Source: a bacterium (lineage in GTDB: Bacteria; Vulcanimicrobiota; Vulcanimicrobiia; Vulcanimicrobiales; Vulcanimicrobiaceae). Taken from it: a stretch of 10,681 nucleotides of DNA. The stretch is taken from positions 1-10,681 of the forward strand of contig JAKAPO010000053.1 in NCBI GenBank assembly GCA_021807065.1, given 5' to 3'. The notes under the pieces were generated by a model. The model was not told the origin of the DNA. It saw only the letters and a program-made list of their open reading frames with translations, and searched no databases. Below are positions 6,394-10,681 of this stretch, piece by piece (position 1 is the first letter of the stretch; each line of letters begins with the position of its first letter). The translations under genes and the position numbers were made by a program.

Positions 6394-7356
6394 ATGACGC
6401 AGCGCAGTTTCGTGCAACGACGCTCCGGCGAATGGGAAGAACTGGACGGACTGCTGAAGCGCGCCGGCCGGCGTGGGGTTCGTTTCCTCGCACCGGAAGA
6501 GGTCGAACGCCTCGGACAACTCTACCGCGCGCTCGGGAGCGACCTCGCCTACGCCCGCGACCGTTACGATCCCGAGCTGGTCGAGTATCTCAATCGCACG
6601 ATAGCTCGGGCTCACGCATACGTCTACGCGCCGACCGCCCAGAGCGGCTGGAGCCGTATCGGGCACTTCTACGGCTGCGATTTCCCACGCGAAGTGCGCC
6701 GCTCGCTATTGCCGATCGCGCTCTGCACCGCCCTGACGGTGGCGAGCGCGGTGATGTCGTACGTGGTCGTGCGTTCGCATCCCGACAATGCGTACGCGCT
6801 GCTTCCAGCCGAGTTGATCCCAGCCCAAATTCGCAAGAGTCTGCATGATTCCAACTTCGCGATCGCCTCGACCGACTCACCGCTCGTCTCGGCGGCGATT
6901 ATCACCAACAACGTGCGCGTCTCGATCGGCGCCTTCGCCGGTGCGGTGACGCTGGGCGTATTCACGATCTACCTCATCATCTTCAACGGTTTGATGCTCG
7001 GCGGCCTGGGGGCGTTGTTCACGAACGCCGGCTTTGGTCCGGATTTTTGGGCGACGATCGCTCCACACGGTGTCATTGAACTCACCGCGATCCAGATCGC
7101 CGGCGCTGCCGGGTTGCTCATCGCGGCCGGCGTTCTCGTCCCGGGAAGAATGCGCAGGCGTGACGCAATCGCGCTCAACGCGCGGCGCGCCGCGGTGCTC
7201 TTCGGCGGCGTCGTCTCCATGTTGATCGTTGCCGGAACGATCGAGGGCTTCATCTCGCCGTTGCGATGGCCGATCGACGCACGCCTCGCGTTCGGAGCGG
7301 CTACAGCGGCGATCTTATACCCGTACTTCGCCTTCACCGGGCGCGAGCACGCGTGA
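6394..7356 (+). CDS. SpoIIM / DUF95-family integral membrane protein
   Basis: 320 aa from the preferred start (327 aa if ATG 6373 is used). It belongs to the stage II sporulation protein M family (DUF95). In Bacillus SpoIIM is part of the engulfment DMP complex. Most homologues, including those in non-sporulating bacteria, sit beside MoxR/DUF58 genes and have no assigned role. A soluble helical N-terminus (1-100) contains ERLGQLYRALGSDLAYAR (38-55). It is followed by membrane helices at about 104-126, 165-210, 229-250, 266-284 and 297-315. The family signatures NNVRVSIGAFAGAVTLGVF (172-190), FNGLMLG (197-203), PHGVIELTAIQIAGAAGLL (224-242) and EGFISP (284-289) are clear. No other sporulation gene is present, so the name does not imply sporulation. 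It diverges from RDD and converges on the DUF58 gene. Confidence 0.93.
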   Translation: MTQRSFVQRRSGEWEELDGLLKRAGRRGVRFLAPEEVERLGQLYRALGSDLAYARDRYDPELVEYLNRTIARAHAYVYAPTAQSGWSRIGHFYGCDFPREVRRSLLPIALCTALTVASAVMSYVVVRSHPDNAYALLPAELIPAQIRKSLHDSNFAIASTDSPLVSAAIITNNVRVSIGAFAGAVTLGVFTIYLIIFNGLMLGGLGALFTNAGFGPDFWATIAPHGVIELTAIQIAGAAGLLIAAGVLVPGRMRRRDAIALNARRAAVLFGGVVSMLIVAGTIEGFISPLRWPIDARLAFGAATAAILYPYFAFTGREHA

Positions 7357-7368
7357 CGTAATCGCCGC

Positions 7369-7506
7369 ATGAAGCACCACCATCTCGTCGAAGGTACCGG
7401 CTACACGCTAGCGGCCATCGACTACATTGTCTCGCTGCATGTGGAGGAGCGCTGCGCACAGCTCGGCGCGCATTTTGGCTACGCTATAGGAGTCCGCGTT
7501 GTTTGA
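7369..7506 (+). CDS. Possible 45-aa hypothetical protein after the SpoIIM gene
   Basis: An open frame of 45 codons begins at ATG 7369, 12 nt after the SpoIIM stop, and ends at TGA 7504-7506, overlapping the 3' end of the DUF58 gene by 23 nt. It starts MKHHHLVEGTGYTLAAID. It has no recognisable domain, no Shine-Dalgarno and moderate GC at third positions. It could be a small protein, the remnant of a lost gene, or chance. It fills most of the gap between the convergent SpoIIM and DUF58 genes. I cannot assign a function. Confidence 0.2.
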   Translation: MKHHHLVEGTGYTLAAIDYIVSLHVEERCAQLGAHFGYAIGVRVV

Positions 7507-8806
7507 TGCGCAGGTATTCATCGATGAGGGCGACGGAGAGCGTCCGTGCCGGTGCGTCGACGACGATCGTTCCGCGGCGCTCGAGATTCGCCGCCGCCAT
7601 GCGGCGTTCGTGCCAAAGACCAAGCGCGACGTCCATGCGATAGGCATCGAGCGGCGTACGCGGTTCGGCGGCCAATGCGCTTGTCACCGCCGCATCGTTC
7701 ATGAACAAACAGACCACCAGGTGTTTGCGCGTCAACGTTGCCAGCTCGGCTAGCACCAGACTCTGCGCGATCGGGTCGACGACGTCGGTGAGCAGCACTA
7801 CGAGACTCCTGCGCCGCAGTTGTCTCCCGGTGAAGTTCAGAACCCTCGCGTAGTCGGCTTCCTCGAACCGCGGCTCCAGATCGTAGAGCGCCTCGGAAAG
7901 CTCGTGCAGCGACGCCGCGGTGGAACGCGGCGCGCGCGCGGTCAAAATCTCACGCGCAAACGCGACCGCTCCCACACGGTCGCTCGCGAGCGCGGCAATC
8001 GACGCGAGCGAGAGCGCGGCCGTCACCGCGTAATCGAGCTTGCGCTGATCGCCGACGTACGGCGTCATGAGCCGTCCGCAGTCGAGAAGGAGCAGCACGC
8101 TTTGGCTGCGCTCTACTTCGTACTGCGTCACCATCAATCGCCCGCGGCGCGCCGTCGCCTTCCAATTGATGGAACGAAAGGCGTCGCCCGGCAGGTACTC
8201 GCGTAAGCTTTCGAACTCGGTGCCGGTGCCGAGCATCCGCATCCGCCGCAGCCCCGCCTCGACGAAGCGGTTGCGAACGTCGAGGCGCCCGTACCGTTCC
8301 ACCGCCGAGAGGTCGGGGTAGACGCGGATCTCCTGCTCAAGCGTGACGCGCATGCGCCTGCGCAACAGTCCCAAAGAATTTTCGTACCAAACGTAGAGCT
8401 CGCCGAGCCTGTCCTTTCCGCGCGCGATGGGAATCACGCAGCGCGAAAGTATCGCCCGGCTGCGCGCTGGCACTTCTGCAACGGCTTCGTCGTCGACATA
8501 AAACAACGTGCGCACCGGTCTCTCGACGATGCCGACTCTAATCGCGACGCGCGAGCGATTGGTGATCGCGTAGCGCAGTTCCGCGGCATTGCGCATCGCG
8601 AAATGGCGTTCGGGCAAGCGGCGCTCGATCGCGAGCGCGCTCCGGCGAGGTCCGAGCGCGAAATCGGTGAGCGTCGCAGCGGCGAGAACGATGCCCCCAG
8701 CAGACGCAAGCGATGTAAGAACACCAAGCCCCGGCGAACACGCGAGCGCAAGCGCGATGATCCCGAGGATCAGGAGCGCGCGCGGCGTGACCCACAACGC
8801 AAGCAT
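7484..8806 (-). CDS. DUF58 (vWA-like) protein, partner of MoxR
   Basis: 440 aa. Two N-terminal hydrophobic helices (about 7-24 and 29-51) anchor it in the membrane. A beta-rich domain (about 55-170) follows. The DUF58 core is unmistakable: GTEFESLREYLPGDAFRSINW (195-215), then WKATARRG and a von Willebrand A-like fold beginning LLLLDCGRLM (238-247). In other bacteria DUF58 proteins pair with MoxR AAA+ ATPases, which are thought to act as chaperones that mature or insert metal into vWA proteins. The MIDAS-type DxSxS is here D242-C-G-R-L, so two of three MIDAS positions are lost, while a Thr-Asp pair remains at 340-341. Metal binding may therefore be weak or absent. The start at ATG 8806 has AGGA about 9 nt upstream, and the gap to the MoxR stop is 17 nt, so it is in the same operon. 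It ends convergent with the SpoIIM gene. Confidence 0.93.
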   Translation of the reverse strand: MLALWVTPRALLILGIIALALACSPGLGVLTSLASAGGIVLAAATLTDFALGPRRSALAIERRLPERHFAMRNAAELRYAITNRSRVAIRVGIVERPVRTLFYVDDEAVAEVPARSRAILSRCVIPIARGKDRLGELYVWYENSLGLLRRRMRVTLEQEIRVYPDLSAVERYGRLDVRNRFVEAGLRRMRMLGTGTEFESLREYLPGDAFRSINWKATARRGRLMVTQYEVERSQSVLLLLDCGRLMTPYVGDQRKLDYAVTAALSLASIAALASDRVGAVAFAREILTARAPRSTAASLHELSEALYDLEPRFEEADYARVLNFTGRQLRRRSLVVLLTDVVDPIAQSLVLAELATLTRKHLVVCLFMNDAAVTSALAAEPRTPLDAYRMDVALGLWHERRMAAANLERRGTIVVDAPARTLSVALIDEYLRIKQRGLL

Positions 8807-8823
8807 GGCGGTTTCCTACGTCC

Positions 8824-9792
8824 TCAACTGCGGGGCACGGGTACGGAGGCCAGCAGGTCGTCGACGATATCGCGCGCCCTTGCGCCTTCGATCTCGGCCT
8901 CCGGCCGCACAATCAGGCGGTGCGGAAGCACCAACGGAGCGACGTCCTTCACATCGTCGGGCGTTGTGAACGTGCGTCCGTCGATCGCTGCGGCCGCTTG
9001 CGCCGAGAGTAGCAGGCAGACACCCGCGCGTGGCGATGCGCCGAGCGTCAGGCGCGGGTTCTCGCGCGTCGCCTCGACGAGGTGATAGACGTACGTGCGT
9101 ACTTCGGGAGAACAGACTACGCGGCGCACGGTCTGCTGCGCGGCGAGCAACTCGGCCGCGCTCGTCACGGCCGCGATGCCGGACTCCTCAAGATGCCGGG
9201 CATCGAAGCCTTCGGCGACGCGTTCGAGCAAGAGCATTTCTTCATCCTCGCGCGGGTACGTCGCATCGACTTTGACCAAGAACCGGTCCAGCTGCGCCTC
9301 CGGAAGCGGATAGGTTCCTTCATATTCTATCGGGTTTTGCGTCGCGCAGACGATGAAGGGAGCGGGAAGCTCGATCGGCGAGCCGTCGATCGTCACGCGC
9401 GACTCTTCCATCGCTTCGAGCAGCGCCGCTTGCGTCTTCGGCGGGGTGCGGTTGATCTCGTCCGCGAGCAGCACATTCGTGACGAGCGGTCCCGGGCGAA
9501 TGCTGAACTCACCGCTCTTCGGATTGAAGACCGTAGTTCCGGTGACATCCGAAGGCATGAGATCCGGCGTGAACTGAATGCGGCGGAACGCCAGCCTGAG
9601 CGCGAGCGCGAATGCTCGCACCGCCAACGTCTTTCCGGTGCCCGGGACACCTTCGATCAGCACGTGACCGCGAGCGAGCAAGGCGACCGTTAACGCAAAT
9701 GCAATGCGTTCGCCACCGACCACGGCGCTTGCGAGCGCGCCGCGCACGCGCTCGGTCAGTGCGCCGGTGGAGGCTCTCGTCTCTTCGATCAC
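8824..9792 (-). CDS. MoxR-family AAA+ ATPase
   Basis: 322 aa, the usual MoxR length. MoxR ATPases are hexameric AAA+ machines thought to act as chaperones for partner vWA proteins. Walker A GVPGTGKT is at 48-55, Walker B LLADEIN at 108-114, and TPPKTQAALLEAMEE at 116-130. Sensor 1 ATQNPIEYEGTYPLPEAQLD is at 150-169 with a following Arg170, and sensor-2 region GASPRAG is at 251-257. All catalytic motifs look intact. The frame stays open far upstream, but that sequence is a shadow of the DUF4350 gene. GTG 9792 is the likely start: it overlaps the DUF4350 stop by 4 nt (GTGA) and has AAAGGA about 9 nt upstream. The overlap indicates translational coupling. The DUF58 gene follows 17 nt after its stop and is the probable client. 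Confidence 0.95.
   Translation of the reverse strand: MIEETRASTGALTERVRGALASAVVGGERIAFALTVALLARGHVLIEGVPGTGKTLAVRAFALALRLAFRRIQFTPDLMPSDVTGTTVFNPKSGEFSIRPGPLVTNVLLADEINRTPPKTQAALLEAMEESRVTIDGSPIELPAPFIVCATQNPIEYEGTYPLPEAQLDRFLVKVDATYPREDEEMLLLERVAEGFDARHLEESGIAAVTSAAELLAAQQTVRRVVCSPEVRTYVYHLVEATRENPRLTLGASPRAGVCLLLSAQAAAAIDGRTFTTPDDVKDVAPLVLPHRLIVRPEAEIEGARARDIVDDLLASVPVPRS
9789..9792 (-). promoter_or_regulatory. GTGA stop/start overlap coupling DUF4350 to MoxR
   Basis: GTG start of MoxR and TGA stop of the DUF4350 gene share 4 nt. With the Shine-Dalgarno inside the upstream gene, MoxR translation is probably coupled by re-initiation. Confidence 0.6.
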
Positions 9793-10681
9793 GTCGCGAG
9801 TTCCTTTCGTAGGCGTGCGTAGATTTGCGCGGCGGCGAGCACCTGCGCGTTGCTCGGGCGGTCGATTGCGTGCATCTCGCCGAGCGCGTCGAGGCCAGCA
9901 GCGATGTCGGGGCGAGCCGCGAGCGAATGCCGCTTTCGTGCCAGGCGTTGCGCGTCGTTCGAGAGCCGCTCGATCGCCGCCTCGCCGGCACGCGCCCGCG
10001 CAAGCAGCGATGCCATCGCCGCGAGGTAGGCTGAGGAGTCTCGCGGCCTGGTGGGTGAGAGCGCGATCGGCGGAGCGGAGCGGAAGATACCGCCGATGAC
10101 AGCGAGCAACAGGACGCCGAGCGCGATCCAGACGGCGTCGTGCACGGGGGCGGGAAGCACCGCCCACATCGATGTGCCCTCCATATAGCCGTGCAAGCTC
10201 TCATCGAAAAGCACCGGTGTCTTGAAGCTGAGGAGATCGTATGCGAACCACGCGTTTTGCTCGGAAGCGAGATTCAGATTGCTAAAGACATCCGGCGCCG
10301 CGATCGCAAGCACTCTGCCGCGGCCGAGCGGGTACCCGATCGCCACCGGCCGGCCGCGCACCGTCAACAGCCAGCGAGCGCCCGCCGTTCCTTCGAATGC
10401 GCTGTTGAAGTTCGCCGCGACGCGAGCGACGGATTGAGTGAAAGCGCCGGCCACGCCGTTGGCAATCCTTGTGGCACCGACGTAATGCGTCGTGGGCATT
10501 GAGAGCGCTTTGCCGAGATCGCCGGCGGGAGCGCCTAATACGACGGCGTCGGCGCCTCCCCGCACGAGGTTGGCCAAACGCTGCGCGTCGGGCCTGTTGG
10601 TGCGGATCGTTCCGGAGAGGTTTGGCGGCACGGCGATCGTTCCGGAGCAGCGATGCGGCAGGTGGGGTTCGCTTCTAATGC
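9789..10681 (-). CDS. DUF4350-domain membrane protein (partial, N-terminus beyond window)
   Basis: About 296 residues are visible. The reading frame is open to the right edge, so the N-terminus, normally a membrane anchor, is outside the window. A GTG at 10631 is a possible start but would cut the domain. The extracytoplasmic part has a Rossmann-like pattern: RLANLVRGGADAVVLGAP, then RPVAIGYPLGRGRVLAIAAPDVFSNLNL, then FDESLHGYMEG, as DUF4350 proteins typically show. A membrane helix (AVWIALGVLLLAVIGGIFR, about 114 residues before the stop) is followed by RSAPPIALSP and a cytoplasmic helical tail (SSAYLAAMASLLARARAGEA) that is also characteristic. Its stop overlaps the MoxR start (GTGA), so the two are coupled. 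DUF4350 proteins commonly occur between a DUF4129 gene and MoxR. A DUF4129 gene may lie just beyond the right edge. Function is unknown; a membrane-tethered partner of the MoxR/DUF58 pair is the working inference. Confidence 0.85.
   Translation of the reverse strand, partial: IRSEPHLPHRCSGTIAVPPNLSGTIRTNRPDAQRLANLVRGGADAVVLGAPAGDLGKALSMPTTHYVGATRIANGVAGAFTQSVARVAANFNSAFEGTAGARWLLTVRGRPVAIGYPLGRGRVLAIAAPDVFSNLNLASEQNAWFAYDLLSFKTPVLFDESLHGYMEGTSMWAVLPAPVHDAVWIALGVLLLAVIGGIFRSAPPIALSPTRPRDSSAYLAAMASLLARARAGEAAIERLSNDAQRLARKRHSLAARPDIAAGLDALGEMHAIDRPSNAQVLAAAQIYARLRKELAT

Noticed and set aside
5727..6848. Plus-strand open frame of 373 codons over RDD and the start of SpoIIM
   Set aside because: It is antisense to the RDD gene and out of frame with SpoIIM; composition is typical of a high-GC shadow.
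6394..7356. SpoIIM gene as evidence of sporulation
   Set aside because: The family is widespread in non-sporulating bacteria beside MoxR/DUF58 genes, and no other sporulation gene is present.
8824..10167. MoxR extended upstream to 10167 (447 aa)
   Set aside because: The added N-terminus is an out-of-frame reading of DUF4350; GTG 9792 with Shine-Dalgarno and GTGA overlap gives a normal-length MoxR.

Overview
The window is GC-rich, densely packed bacterial chromosomal DNA with short intergenic gaps. It shows no rRNA, tRNA, CRISPR array, insertion sequence or phage gene. The gene content is housekeeping: Min division-site proteins, an exported M48 protease, and a MoxR/DUF58 module. A Min system together with an exported BepA-like M48 protease and a SpoIIM-family protein, but no other sporulation gene, fits a diderm, non-model, high-GC phylum. 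Eremiobacterota (WPS-2) or a neighbouring candidate phylum is a guess from gene style only.

Left part (1-2173, minus strand): a tight operon minC - minD - second minD paralogue, with gaps of 2 and 4 nt. The second MinD runs off the left edge. Two things stand out. The first minD appears to start at a rare ATT codon, with a good Shine-Dalgarno 7 nt upstream. The minC Shine-Dalgarno sits in the 3' arm of a 6-bp hairpin. No minE or DivIVA gene is visible, but the operon may continue past position 1.

Middle part (2307-5390, plus strand): diverging from minC across a 133-bp gap is an exported M48 metalloprotease with a TPR-like middle and a long uncharacterised C-terminal region. Directly after it comes a protein with a DUF697-like membrane domain and a GTPase-like N-terminus that lacks a P-loop. 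Their spacing suggests one transcript. A 267-bp stretch without a convincing gene follows.

Right part (5658-10681): RDD membrane protein (minus), SpoIIM/DUF95 membrane protein (plus, diverging from RDD with about 19 bp between starts), then, convergent with SpoIIM, the minus-strand operon DUF4350 - MoxR ATPase - DUF58. As I recall, Mycobacterium Rv3691-Rv3695 has the same order and the same mixed orientations, which argues for an ancient co-functioning module. A reasonable inference is a MoxR AAA+ ATPase acting with a vWA-like DUF58 protein, a membrane-anchored DUF4350 protein and two polytopic membrane proteins in an envelope-linked maturation or stress role. The exact function is not known. 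DUF4350 is cut by the right edge.
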